Shown: positions 1 to 12,003, numbered from the stretch's first letter. The stretch: DNA of 64,000 nt from Limnoperna fortunei (GCA_944474755.1 OX104114.1:48921070-48985069), one strand, 5' to 3'. The notes: generated by a model not told the origin, from the sequence alone. A program made the numbers and translations.

Positions 1-1196
1 ACGAGGCAGGCAAAACAAAGGTTGTTTTGGAATATGCATTTTTTAAAATATAACAACAGTTTCGAATAGCGGCACTAAATTCGAGATCCTGTGTGCGCAA
101 AATCACTCATTGTACTGTGCTATTACAAATTTTCTGATCAGCGGTCCATGCAAGTCCATCGTTTGTAGAATGACAAACTTATTTATTGTCTGTTAATTTG
201 ATCTGAAATATTGTTGATTGACATTGATCAATCAAACACGCAACATGCATAGAATTAAATATTTAATTTTTCAGAACCTCTATTTGCAAATTACACTATA
301 AGCTGCAAATAAAACCTGTTAATTATTCTGTCTTCCGTAAAAATGTTTATACGACGGATTTGTCCTGTTTAGTGGTATGTTGGGCGACTTTTTTCAAATT
401 TAGCCATTTTGTGTCAATAAAGAAATCCCTCGTGATATTATACCAAAAGGTAAATTCTTAATAAAAATATTTCTTACCACTATCTTTTTATGGTTCTTCC
501 AAAACTACAAGAAGAATAGAATAATTACGGCTTTATATTGTTCAGTCTTGGTATAAAAATAGGACCCATACCTTTCTCTTCGTGTTCCCACACCCTTACA
601 AGGTTATACAACACACGTCGAGCAGATACATAAATACGTCAACTCTGAGGTCTCATTTGGAGAGAGTGACAACGTTCAAGCTCTGCTCGACAAAGACCGA
701 CCCAAAACAGCATACTTTGGCCGACACTAAGTCTTAATTTTTATATCGAATAGGATAACCTAATTTGACTTTAGAAATCAAACCTTTCTGATCGTTTATC
801 CATTCCTAGTTACGGGATAAGCCCCAATATATTTGTTTGTAAACTAGTTCTCCTAATAAATATCTTTTGGACTTATAGATCAGTTTTATAGTTAGAATCT
901 AAGAATAACAAGAATTACTCCTTATTGTTACATGTATTATATCGAATTTCTTATTTTGCTTAACTTACATATTTGAAAAACATAATAAGAATAGATAGTA
1001 TATAAAACAAGTATTTGACAGAAACGAGTGATACAAAACTATATAACATCAATACAGGAATTTAACTATATAATTTCTAGATTTGAAGTCTTTTTTTTGG
1101 TATATTGTATTTGTTCTTATTTATATCAATTTTATATCTCGGGATCGGCAATGAAAACGTTTACATTAAATGCGATAGACAAAAATGTAGGCTTAC

Positions 1197-1268
1197 ACTA
1201 CAATGTGTAGCTGTTCTCGTTTCTTCATTATTCCCGTCTTCGAAGTCCACTGTAGTGTAATCAGCCAT
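1197..1268 (-). CDS. Copy A of coding exon 1 of the type II membrane protein gene
   Basis: This is the reverse-complement copy of the 24-codon first coding exon described at 38023. It starts MADYTTVDFEDG, and a GTAAGC donor follows directly. None of the later exons lies in this contig within the window, because the window edge falls before exon 2. It is probably an assembly duplicate, not a separate gene. Confidence 0.6.
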
Positions 1269-1740
1269 ATGATTAGTGTCTGCTTTCCACTTTTCTGAAA
1301 ATAAAATTAGTTTAGTTACCTTTCTATCTGAAAACTAACAAGACACTGAATTTGCTGTGAATGCTTCTAGTTATAATATAAATTGAATATGCTATAAGAG
1401 CACATTTTTAGTTTTAAAAAAGGTGCATATACGATTCGAATTTCCAGCAATTGCTTGTGTGCTAAAAAGCCACCAAGCTGCACATAAATGTTTGAGTTAT
1501 TTTTTTTTTGTTATTTGAAATGTATGAATAAGACATCGAATTTGTTATGATTTGACATGTTCTAACAGTGACATCTATCTATAGCAGTACTGGCTAATCA
1601 TCCGCTCAAGCTGTGAGTGAGAACCCCTAACTTGGAAGGATGTTGATTTTAAAACTTTTATTTTCAGAAATCGTAAAATTTATTCAATTGCCCATATCGA
1701 ATTGAATAAAACTATTACTTTCTAATTACATATATTTGTT

Positions 1741-2010
1741 GGGGCCTCGGTGGCCGAGTGGTCAAGGTAGTTCGTTTACTATTGATCACGTGGTCTGTCA
1801 ACACTGAGATTGCGGGTTCGATTCTACTTGCAGGCAGGGTGTTCTCGACTCCAATCTTAATTGACAAGGATTGCCAGTTTTCCTACCGCAGGTCGGGGGT
1901 TCTCTCCGGGTACTCCGGCTTCCTCCCCCAATAAAAACTGGACGCCATGAAATAGCTGAAAAATTGCTGAAAGTGGCGTTAAAACACCATTCAAACAAAC
2001 AAACAAACAA
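1741..2010 (+). mobile_element. tRNA-derived SINE (family 1), full length
   Basis: The tRNA-like head has an A box (GTGGCCGAGTGGTCAAGG) and a B box (GGTTCGATTC). A central block (TCTCCGGGTACTCCGG), a 3' part ending AAAGTGGCGTT and a (CAAA)n tail follow. A 13-bp target-site duplication ACATATATTTGTT lies at 1728-1740 and 2011-2023, so the copy is complete and fairly young. The central block resembles the conserved domains of mollusc SINEs (Meta/BivaMD type), an assignment made from memory. Confidence 0.9.
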
Positions 2011-2279
2011 ACATATATTTGTTAAGTCTATATTACAAATCTACATTTAATCAAATTAACAATTAAATAGTCACTTTCAACAATTTGCATCGAAAGCCAC
2101 AGGAAAAAATCTTAGACATGGTACATTCAATGTGGAATTCTTTAAAAAAATCCAATTACAGTAAAAAATAAATATTTGCGACGATGGTAACACGCAAAAT
2201 GTGTGCCATTAAATAAATGAAAATCGATTAAAAATAATTAAAAATTAATTAAATCTTTTTACTTTCTGCAACGGTACCG

Positions 2280-3350
2280 TGTTCTGCAACGGTAACGTGT
2301 TTGGAGAGTCCCATGCTTCTTGCACGATTAAGACCTCTTTTGAAGATTTCGCAAAAAGAGTTAGAATTATTGTTGGCACATCTTCGGAAACCAAGGTCCG
2401 ATCGGGTTCTCGCTTTGCTACCACTGAAAGACCGTGGGCACACGTGCAGATATTTTTTCGTTTTCATGAATATTCATTAAATTTAATTAGCCAATGGGAA
2501 CGACGTTTATTGGATAAAACTATTTTAATAAACGCTTCGCCGGAAGTATAAGCGACCAGTCAAAAATTGGTCTCGATCACCCATAATTGCGTCTGGGATC
2601 ACCAGGTTATAAATCCGTCCGACCAAGGGCATTAAGTTGTTGGTGTATGACGTAAATCCCCCCCCCCCCCCAAATCAATCATGTTGTAATTTTGCTAGCA
2701 ATAGGTGTAGACAAAACAATCAATCTATTCTTAGGGTCCTATTTTTAAACCAGGAAAACATGTCTTTACTTATAAAATGACGTCGCAGTAAGATTCTCTC
2801 TTGATTGTGCATAACAATAATAATTGTTTAATTAATTGATAAAGTAATTTTTGATAAAATATTCAAATGTAAACCTTGGTACAATTTTCCATACACTTCT
2901 TGGTATAAACGGAGTAATTTTATAGACAAAAACGTCATCCAATCAAAAACTTTCGCCCAGTTTTGGGCGTAATGATAAGCAGTTAAATACATGTATAGAG
3001 ATGAATCCTGACGCACAATGCAATTAAAGCGTCTGGATGCTCGAGACTATTCTAAATATGATATTGAATATTCAGAAAGCGAGAAAATATCTACAAGTGT
3101 GCACACGGTCGGTAACAATAGTAGCAAAGCGAGAACGCGACCTGACGTTGGTTTCCGACGATGTTGTTGCTACAAAAAGCTAAATTATACGTCATTACCC
3201 TACTTCGTATTTTTCCAATGGCAGTCAACATTTTCTTCAGGTTGGTCCATCCCTCTTTTTTGGTTAATAAATTGTTAACTGACTATTCTAGTCTTGTTTA
3301 ATATGGCTGAAATGTTGCCCGTTGAACGTTAATCAAACGTTAAATCAAAT
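2280..3350 (+). mobile_element. SINE-like repeat family 2, split by an inserted TIR element
   Basis: The 5' part (about 2285-2374) matches the middle of the copy at 4530-4898 (TGTTTGGAGAGT, CACGATTAAGAC, GCAAAAAGAGT). The 3' part (about 3166-3350) matches its end (AAAAGCTAAATTAT, CAATGGCAGTCAA, ATGGCTGAAATGTTG). The two halves are separated by the TIR element at 2375-3166, so this older repeat was interrupted by a later insertion. Confidence 0.65.
2375..3166. mobile_element. Non-autonomous element with ~120-bp terminal inverted repeats
   Basis: The left arm (about 2375-2492) and the reverse complement of the right arm (about 3045-3166) share long blocks, including TTCGGAAACCAA / GTCGGAAACCAA, GTTCTCGCTTTGCTA and CGTG(T/C)GC(A/C)CACG, at roughly 80-85% identity. 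The interior is non-coding and holds a C14 run at 2657-2670. It sits in a family-2 SINE, so it is a DNA-transposon-like insertion. No transposase is visible. Confidence 0.65.
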
Positions 3351-4529
3351 CAATTAATCTGACGGTATGAAAAAATAAAATACAAATTCCTTATGTATGA
3401 TATTTTAATTTCAAGTCCGATCAGTACACATTTTAAAATCTTGTTAAAGTGCCTTCTATACTTAAATCAAACTATGTAAAATTCTATAACTGAGAAGTTT
3501 AGGAAAAGAAAAATTAACCAATCAGAAATACGCATTTCCTGTGGCAGACATAAAGCAACACAATCGAAATTCGTGAAGGATATCACATACATTAAAATTA
3601 TTTTATTAGGAAATTGTTGTTTCCTAATGGCCCCGATATATGTTCAAAGTGTAATAAATAATGTCAGAGGATGTCTGTAATGTCCCAATGAAACGGACAT
3701 ATAACGGGGCCATTATGAAAACACCCATTTACTTTTATTATCATCCAAGAATGTTTTTCGTCATTTTTCCAGTGCAAGTGAACAGGTGCACAACAGTCAA
3801 AGCAGATGAATTATGCAATTTTTGTATTTGTTCAAGAAAAGTATTGATTTTTCATGTTTGTCATTTGTAAGAAAAATCAAGACACATTTAAAAATTATCT
3901 GTAAACTGTTATAAAACGAATCAACATTAAATCAAATACAATATTAAATTTTAAGTTTATTCCTGTGAACTTTTCCAATTTCTGTTTACCTGAGTATATT
4001 TTAATGTTTACTGTTAAGTCCATCATTAATTGATAAATATTTGTCAGGTCTTAGGCGAAAGATTCTAAAAAACATGTTTGGCATCTTGATTTTTCATAAT
4101 GCCTCTCTTGTCATAATGGCCCTGTAATAAAGCCCTGATTCTCCGTAATGGTCATGTGAGGATAACTACAATGCACATGAATATTTACCATAATAATAGG
4201 TAGTTGCTTAATTAATAAAATAAAATTTACAGTCTGTTTGGCCGTGTCGTTTTAGATCAAAAATAAAAATATAACAATTTTTAGGGTGGCCATATTTTCG
4301 CCTGATAAAGACAGATTTGTTTGCTCATGACCTTATTTATATCCAGCTATAAACGGTTGAACGTGCAATTTTTAGAGTAAATTTTCTGCAAACCCGTAGA
4401 GAAAAGTACTTAATTTCGAATTTCCACCTTAAACTTCTTTTTAGGAACGATATATAGTCTAAATACTGTTGAGTACTGGGACCATACTGGGATGGTTCCC
4501 AGTGCTCGACCCACAGATCAGCCCAGCGC

Positions 4530-4898
4530 GTCCCCGGGTGGCGGATATGGGAGACCCCCTCGTCGGAGGGTTGTCAGGTCATAATACGGAAAGCCAGGCC
4601 ACGGACCATAATGGGAAACGTGTATGGAGAGTGCCAGGATCATTGCACGATAAAGACCACTTTTGTAGTTTTCGAAAAAGAGTAGTATCATTGTAGCCGC
4701 TGCAAAAGGCTAAATTATCCTCCCCTACCCAATACTCCGTCCTTTTCCCATGGCAGTCCAAATTTTGTTCCCTGTGTCCCATCCAACCCATTTTTTCTAT
4801 TGATTTATTGTTTGTTTACTTGTTTCCGTCCTGAATATAGCTGAAATACTGCTCGCTGGACGTAAAACAAACATCCAATCAATCAATCAATCAATCAA
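4530..4898 (+). mobile_element. SINE-like repeat family 2 with (CAAT)n tail
   Basis: This dispersed non-coding repeat has related plus-strand copies at 11690-12003 and 17610-17926. Shared landmarks are GGTTGTCAGGTC, a (T/G)AACGTGT(T/A)TGGAG block, CACGATAAAGACC, CTGAA(T)ATAGCTGAAATACTGC and CTGGACGTA, ending in a CAAT/CAATC simple-repeat tail. I see no clear pol III boxes, so the tail and dispersal are the reasons for calling it SINE-like. Confidence 0.7.
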
Positions 4899-5721
4899 TA
4901 CAACTGATCATCAGTTTTTGTCCTGAAGTCGCAGTTGTAGCAAATACGCAAAACATCATGTACAACCCCATGCATTCAATATTGACCTTTCCTAGCCCTC
5001 CTCCATAACAATATCTTAATTCTCATCCTGAAGATAGTCAGGTATTGTGAACCTGTAAGCACCTATTAATTAAGTTTTAAATTCGAATTTTAAACGGAAT
5101 AACGAATTTATACAAATAAATTTTTAAAATGTAAGATTACACATTTTCCATATAATCTAAAAGAATATCTAATATGGAGTAGGCCTTGCCAAAATGCGAG
5201 CACAGACAATATAATCCTTTATTATCACTTTGTTCCAGTTTTTGACGATATCAACTTCCGGACGAAAAAAAAATCATCAGCATTAAGCAGATTTTGATCA
5301 CATGATTTCATTTTGATAACATGACACATAATTGCCGTAGAGCTCGCCGCTCTTCGCTGCCCGCTGCGAGTTGTCTCGATTTTAAATTTTTGTTAAAAGC
5401 GCTCAGTAAAGACAGTAAACGTTTTATAACGTTTTACAGAAAGCGAAAAGCGGGATTTACCATGTTTTTCCTGTTTCTATTTTTAACTTTCTAACTGGAA
5501 ATATATGTATTTATATAATAATACGCACTTGCTAAAAATTTTACTTTCGTCCGACCAAGGGCAAGGGTTGTCGGTGAAATTTATAAATTTGCATCGACAC
5601 AAAAGGCCTTTTTTTTAACAACCCTTAATTTATCGTCTTTTAAAGATGGTTTTATAATAAACACACGTGGTGATCTGCAAACGCTTATTTCATTATTTTA
5701 GCTTCATGTTTAATATCCCTA

Positions 5722-5834
5722 GAATCAGGGTCGGCTTTTGGTCCAATTGCACCTAATTTGACCCCGCGCCTAGGACCGGGGCCGCACCCTGATTTTTTTT
5801 TTGGGGGGGGGGTTTGGGGGGGGGATAGGATTCA
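5722..5834. repeat. Small foldback with adjoining poly-T/poly-G run
   Basis: AATCAGGGTCGGC near 5723 is mirrored by GCCGCACCCTGATT near 5792, a 70-bp foldback with a GC-rich centre. Runs of T and G with two G tracts follow, to about 5826. This is a short low-complexity site, and base counts in the runs may be unreliable. Confidence 0.55.
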
Positions 5835-6007
5835 ATTTACAAGTAGTCTAGACAATTCAGTGCATTGTGATATTGTGATGCCACTGTTGTCAGGGACACA
5901 ATCTGTTGCCGCCCAGTGTTAAGTTTACTGGCCACATGATAACTGTAGCAAACTTGTGCCCAGTGAAAAAGTACCAGCTATACAGTTATGTTAACATTTA
6001 AAAGCTG

Positions 6008-6030
6008 TATATATATATATATATATATAT
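6008..6030. repeat. (TA)n microsatellite
   Basis: This is a 23-nt uninterrupted TA run. Copy B has the same length, and copy C (near 33266) is two bases shorter, one of the few differences between the copies. Confidence 0.9.
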
Positions 6031-7386
6031 TATGCGTTATATATGTACCATGTAAAAAACTAGGTCATATATTTTTCGCGTGTTATTCAGTGCAATTATT
6101 ACCTCATTTATTACATTTGCCAGTAAAACGTACACAGAAACCATATTAATTTGTAGACTCAACTATATTGTGTATATGACTTATCTAAAATGTCTTACCT
6201 GCTACTGTCAAGAAAGCTACTGTGCAATATGAGAATTTCCGGAAAATATGAATGTTTTATCTATTGGATTTTCCCGATCTATTTTTAAATTCAGTACAGT
6301 TTTGAGTGGGCGACTTGACCTTGTTATGAATGCACCAGGTGCTGTTTGGAAAATTTGTTATGTATCATACAATGAATTTTAATAATTTGGTATATATTTT
6401 GGTGTACCACAACATGTATGTGTAGTTATATTATCCTGTATCAGTTGAGACATTTTCTGTAAAAACATGATTTATGGAACGCCGTTCCTGTCTTTAATAT
6501 GGTGTCCATGTTTTCATTATATGCTTATTCCTTCATATTATTTGCATAGACTTTGATATTATATACTTATACTTTCATATTATTCATATACTTTTATATT
6601 ATGTGCAAATACTTTGATGTTATATACATACACATTAACATTATATATGCATATATTTCGTCATTGTATGCTATGCCATATATTTCTTCTATGTAATTCT
6701 TTATGTTTACTTTTGTCTATTTTATCATGAGGTGGTTTAAATGGGAATTCAAAATGGCAGACTCACAGGCAGAAATGTCAAATGTTCTTCAACAAATTGG
6801 AGTGAATCATGTGATAAATGCGTGCAAAGGAGAAAATAACGCTAGATATTGTTAGATGTTAGATTTTGACCTTGAATCGTAAGGAATCAAGAACCGAGTC
6901 ACTTTAGAGAAAAAATCTCTTATTATTATAAAACTGTTTAATAATTTAGTATTTGTTATTGCAGTACATCATGAGTTTACTAAGTTCGGACACTAGTAAA
7001 AATCCATGTTTGGGGGATCTAAAATATAGATATATACAATAGGCGTTCCAATACGCAACATTTTTGTTTTGCACAATATTAAAAGTTTTCTAGACAAAGG
7101 CATACGAGTTTATATACTTGTGAATGACTTTATTAAGTTCCATACAGCTTTCGCAATTTGTTCATCTAACATTTCGCCGGTTAGATTATCATATACATAA
7201 AAAAAACTCACTCTAAGTTAGGTGTGGTAAATTTTTTATCATTAGTTTGATGATAATCAATATTCAGGTATTCAACTTGGTCTCAAAACATGGCTCTTTC
7301 CTGAACCATAAAATGAAATTGTAGATCCGTCCCTGGCAGCAGCTACAAGATTAATCTCAAGGTAACCGTGTAATAAATATAGGATC

Positions 7387-7560
7387 GTACATTGGTACGA
7401 GTGGATTATCGGATTTCTCCAATCTCGACAGTTAAATTATGGAATTTTAAGTCCGAGCCTTGGATTCTCCAATCTCGATAGTTAAATTATGGAATTTTAA
7501 ATTTCCATAATTTAACTATCGAGATTGCAGAAATCCAATAATCCAAGAGTACTAATGTAA
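7387..7560. repeat. Foldback element (copy A)
   Basis: The inverted arms start GTACATTGGTACGAGTGG at the left and, read in reverse complement, TTACATTAGTACTCTTGG at the right. Both continue into GGATTAT(C/T)GGATTTCT(C/G)CAATCTCGA. The block AATCTCGATAGTTAAATTATGG also occurs twice in direct orientation inside. It is a non-coding hairpin of MITE type. Confidence 0.75.
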
Positions 7561-8058
7561 GATTCTGTTTCTCTAATTTTAAAAAGTAGTAAATTTGCGA
7601 AACGAAGTACAAACTCTCCCAACCCCAATTTTACGTAAATTGAAGGTGTTTTGTTTATGACGTCATGAGTTCTTATTGTGACGTTATTATTTTTAACCAA
7701 TCAAATGCTGAGATCAACAAATTCACTAGTGACGAGAAATATTTTTTCCACACCGGTCAAGCGGATAACCGGATTTAAGTTTCCTTACTTAGATTCATAT
7801 ATCCAGAATTATAGATTATTTGAAGAATACTTTAACTTCGAAGGATTATTGCAGAATTCCCGAGGATAAGGCTTTATATACTCTGTGATTGTCCTGTACA
7901 CTGTAAGGATGTGTGTATTCAATACTCGCTTATCAACGTTTTAACTGAAGATTTGACTTGTATATTACAACATGTCATAACTACAAACATCTTATTGTTA
8001 GCTTTTATAACTAAATAAATATATGCGGTCGTAGTAAAAACAACACAAGCATTTTGAT

Positions 8059-8258
8059 NNNNNNNNNNNNNNNNNNNNNNNNNNNNNNNNNNNNNNNNNN
8101 NNNNNNNNNNNNNNNNNNNNNNNNNNNNNNNNNNNNNNNNNNNNNNNNNNNNNNNNNNNNNNNNNNNNNNNNNNNNNNNNNNNNNNNNNNNNNNNNNNNN
8201 NNNNNNNNNNNNNNNNNNNNNNNNNNNNNNNNNNNNNNNNNNNNNNNNNNNNNNNNNN
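8059..8258. other. Assembly gap (200 N)
   Basis: Exactly 200 Ns, a fixed size typical of a scaffolding join with unknown true distance. Order and orientation across it should not be trusted. Confidence 0.99.
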
Positions 8259-8556
8259 CATAAAACAGATGATACAGATGACGTCATAACTTTTTAATAC
8301 GGTCGGTGACCACTAATTTTTGTTAGCTTTATTTAAAGATTTTGTCATAAGGAAAGTTAAGACACAATATTAGGAAAATATCATATGAAGATCGAATAGT
8401 AGGATATGTCCTTAAGTTTAGCGCAGTTTGCATGGTTGTACAAACTTTTTTCATATTAAACTTAACTGAAACATTCCGCACGATTTTCTTGCGGAATTTG
8501 CGCAGGGGAAAATGCGTTTAAAGATGAAACATCGCATTTGACTAAAACATAAAATA

Positions 8557-8829
8557 TCAATATCCGATAAAAATGTTTAAAATAAACATGAAATGAGAGG
8601 TTTTATTAATGGAACTAGAGTGTACTACTACTAGCATAAATTCCTGCTTTAAAACGAGCCACTTGTGCACGATATTTAAATCCCGTTTTGTACAGTTTAT
8701 ACTTGATTTTTTCTTTGTTCTATAAAATTTACTTTTATCTACAATCGAATTCACTTCCATTTGTTCAGTTTCAAGCGGTTCTGCTAATTTTCCCCTCGAG
8801 GGCAGATCATGTATATCACTTTCGGCCAT
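8557..8829 (-). CDS. Possible first exon with a KRDLNIVHKWL motif; gene not identified
   Basis: The open frame starts MAESDIHDLPSRGK, has a charged middle and carries TKRDLNIVHKWL at about residues 46-58. After that the translation becomes hydrophobic and low in information, which could be read-through into an intron. The motif is reminiscent of the N-terminal helix of DUF3504/tyrosine-recombinase-like proteins, but this is from memory and weak. No partner exon was found. It may equally be a transposon fragment or chance. Confidence 0.25.
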   Translation of the reverse strand: MAESDIHDLPSRGKLAEPLETEQMEVNSIVDKSKFYRTKKKSSINCTKRDLNIVHKWLVLKQEFMLVVVHSSSINKTSHFMFILNIFIGY

Positions 8830-9171
8830 GTTTGTTTACCAAACAACAGTAAAATATAAAAGCCGATGTTCGGAACACATCTGTACTTTTCCCGGAAATT
8901 ACATAAAAGGCCGAGATTCAGTGTAAAATATGAAAATATACTGCACTTTATTGCTATATAAAATACAATGGGGAAAAAATATTACTATATAAAAATTAGT
9001 ATTCTTTCTGGTTTACGGCTTGTTGTCGAATACGATATTTGTTATTGACGTCAGGCTATCACTCGAATACGCGCCGAAAATTTCAAGTAAAAATCGGCTA
9101 GAAGTGCACTTTATTCATGTTTTCCTTCAGTATTAAATGAACTTTCTGGTTGCAGAATAAAAACAATATTC

Positions 9172-9302
9172 GTACATTGTCAGAAAATATAAAGTTTATT
9201 TGTACTCGCCGCAAAACAGGTAAGAAATGCTCGGCAGAGCCTCGCATTTCTACCTGTTTCTAAGGCTCGTACAAATAAACTGTATATTTTCTGACAATGT
9301 AC
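9172..9302. repeat. Near-perfect hairpin (MITE-like)
   Basis: Arms of about 57 bp run inward from GTACATTGTCAGAAAATATA and its mirror at the right end. The next blocks are GTTTATTTGTAC and ACAGGTA(A)GAAATGC on both sides, and the loop is only a few bases around GGCAGAGC. No coding content. Confidence 0.8.
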
Positions 9303-9779
9303 TAATTTTGTATATATATGCGTGCTATGTAGCCTTTAGAAGAAAAAAACATAGAAACATAAAAAAAAATAATAGCACGAGGAAACTAAACATTGGGGTT
9401 TTGGATCAAATATATGCAATTTTTAAATTAATTTTCTAGACAAATCATAAATCGATTGCATCAAACAATACACTGTTGTACTTTTGTTCTGGACTGTATT
9501 TAGTGAATTTGAAAGTGAAAGGTGGGAATCAATCGGAATTGGATATGGGATTGAAAAGATTAGTTCCTAATCGAGTATATTTTCTACAGTTTAAAACTAA
9601 ATGCGCATGTGCAGTTTGCAGAATCCATCAGATTTCAAACGAAGAGGTGCTCATTTAGCGAGCTTCTCCCCAGTCGCAATTTAGTTTATAAGTGTCACAA
9701 TCGGGTTCTTGTGTAGTAATAATCTGGAGGCTTAAATTTATGAAACGTTTTCTTATTCGTTGTTTGCAGATATTTTAAA

Positions 9780-11217
9780 TGTTTGTGGCAATGTACCTGT
9801 TGTAATTATTCATACACAGAGTAGGATGAACGGGTTTCACTAGTTTACGAGAGAGGAGTAACGTTTCTGTCTTCTGTCTGGGATTGAAGTTTACCAGCAA
9901 TTCATTTGGCATCTGTGTATTTTTTCAGATCACTGTTTAGTAAATCTTGCAGCATTTTCAGGGGTATCAAATTATTAAGTATAAACTTGTATCGTCAGCA
10001 AATAGTTTGATGCTTGCACCGATCTCAGTAGCTATGTCGTTTGTAAATAATAGAAACACGAGGTACCTAATGCAGACACAAGAGGAACCCTTGCCTTAAT
10101 TGACTTCCATGCAGAGCAGCTGCATATCACACTTCTCGTTGATTTTTAGTATTTGAGTAGTTTGTGAACCAGTTTAGTAAATTGCATGAAATTCCATAAT
10201 GTTGCAATTTAAAGAGCATGCCTCAATGCCAAACACTATCATATGCTTTGCTTATATCACAGAATACCACTTATTTCATTACCTTTGCCTATGGCCCTCC
10301 CGAAATAATTTTAAATATTGACAAGTTGGTTTATCGCCGAGATACCTGTGAACAGGATTTAGAATTTTCAATATATCTTTAACCTTATTTTCTAAAATAT
10401 CAATATTACTTAAATTGTGCTCATGAATTATAAGTTCCGAAGTTCAACTCTATATAGTGTCGTCAACCTCAGTTTGCGATATAAAGAAGTAATTGAACTA
10501 ATTTGCCTATCGGTATCATAAAAATTATAGTCAAATTTTAGTAAGGGAGGAATCCCTGATTTCGTCGGCTTTATACGTGAAATATGCCACCAATATGTGG
10601 ACGACGAGACTACATTGGACATTTGATTGGCATGTTTTGTTTGATGTGTATTGCGTGATTTTTGCACTTTCTACTAAGCAACATTTCTCCAGTATAAAGG
10701 ATTATTATGACGTTTTGCTTTCGAACGAGGAAGATTTTTGTCGTTATAAGTCTGCTTATATCATAATAAGCGAGTTTAGATCCGATTTAGGTATAGTTAC
10801 TATTATATTATGAATTGTCGTTTCAGCAGCACGTATTATGTTACTAAATATTCCTTGTGTGATTTTGTCGATTTCATATTGATTAAATATACTGTCCAAA
10901 TTTACCAAGGTTAGATTCTTACTAAACTAATTTAAGTTACCTTTATTATACAACCATACCTTACGCTTATCAGTACGTTACAACAGATTGTTAACGTTTT
11001 AGAAGCCTACAACGTGGCAATTGTATCTTATTTGACCCAGTAAATGCGGCCCTACTCCAGAACATGGCACACATTTTAAACTGTTAAATATCATTAGGTC
11101 AGATAGGAACGAGAAATTTTCCGTAAAATAAGTAGGTTCATCGATAAGTTGCCGAAGACTATAAAATGTACAAAGTTGTTTCATTTTTGAATTATCAGTT
11201 AACCGATTAATCGTCAA
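9780..11217 (-). pseudogene. LINE relic: endonuclease and reverse transcriptase fragments
   Basis: Read from high to low coordinates, 11217-10999 encodes an APE-endonuclease-like stretch (LRQLIDEPTY followed by LSDLMIFNSL, matching the usual 'QLI..PTR...SLIDLI' pattern). 10667-10428 resembles the linker before the RT. About 10330-10200 carries FCDISKAYDSVWH, the RT 'D...AFD..WH' motif. About 10020-9990 carries ADDTSLY, the catalytic A/FADD box, followed by NPRQKTETLLLSRK. Several frameshifts and stops separate these pieces, so the copy is dead. The order EN-RT fits a Jockey/CR1-type non-LTR retrotransposon. Confidence 0.8.
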
Positions 11218-11689
11218 TATGACCTTTTATCAATACATCACATAGTCTATATTACAATCATTTACAGTTGACTCTATCCTTCTACTTTGGCCCATGTATT
11301 CATGTTTCCATGTTGTGGTATATAGAAAGTACTTGTTTACGATTTATGATGAGTTGAACCCATTAAGCTACTATGCACAAGTCGTTACGTCCTGTTGAAT
11401 GACATTACATGTTAAAGGAGGACATACGAGGACATACCTTATCTCGTCATCTGATAACGGTGGTGACGAAGCATATACACCTGAAATAATACAAACTAAT
11501 TGTAGACTATTTATACAACAATTGTCAGTAGGGCAAATCAGGCCATCCGGACAATTTATTTGAAAAATTTCTTTAAACGCATTTTATAAAGAGCATGCAC
11601 TCCTATTCTCATATTCTTTTAATTTATTTTATGCCACATAAGTATATGAAGACATGTGTACCTATAAAACAGTTATGAACAAGATTGAT

Positions 11690-12003
11690 CGTCCACAGGT
11701 GATAGGGTAGACCTTTCGTTGGTGGGTTGTCAGGTCGTAATATGTAAAATCGGCCGTGGACCGTAGTGGATAACGTGTTTGGAGTGCCATGCTCCTTGCA
11801 CGATAAAGACCCCTTTGTAAATTTTGAAAAAACGGCTAAATTTTCCGCCAATACCTAATACTTCATACTTTTCTAGTGGCAATCAAAATTGTGATTCTTA
11901 TGTCCCACCTTTGTTTCCACTGATTTAATGTATATTAATTAACTTGTTCTCGCTTGTTACAGTTGAAATACTGCTCCCTGGACGTACAACAAACATCAAA
12001 TCG
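11690..12003 (+). mobile_element. SINE-like repeat family 2, diverged copy
   Basis: Shares GGTTGTCAGGTCGTAATA, GGATAACGTGTTTGGAG, TGCACGATAAAGACC and CTGGACGTAC with the copy at 4530. It is more diverged and the tail is short (AACATCAAATCG). Confidence 0.7.

Larger units (their letters stand above)
1..8058 (-). repeat. Copy A of the triplicated segment (inverted)
   Basis: The whole contig end is the reverse complement of 20320-28376. Positions pair so that their sum is 28377 up to about 7220 and 28378 beyond, so there is one net 1-bp indel in 8 kb; it lies near 7221, where copy B lacks a base that copies A and C have. Content: one coding exon, two SINE families, a TIR element and a foldback element. 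Near-identity suggests the same locus assembled more than once rather than two haplotypes, which usually diverge more in bivalves. Confidence 0.95.

Noticed and set aside
1028..1210. Short ORFs throughout the triplicated segment (e.g. 1028-1210, 3018-3278, 3661-3870, 7678-7869 and their mirror copies)
   Set aside because: They recur only because the segment is repeated, are 60-90 codons, AT-biased, lie in SINEs, TIRs or plain DNA, and show no domain or splice logic.
1798..2010. 70-codon minus-strand ORF over the SINE (and copies at 26367, 37281)
   Set aside because: It is the antisense reading of the tRNA-derived SINE. Similar frames appear in the other SINE copies.
1..8058. A true giant palindrome between contig 1 and contig 2
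   Set aside because: The arms are on different contigs joined by a fixed-size gap, and a third direct copy exists. Orientation across the gap is unproven, so an assembly explanation is preferred.
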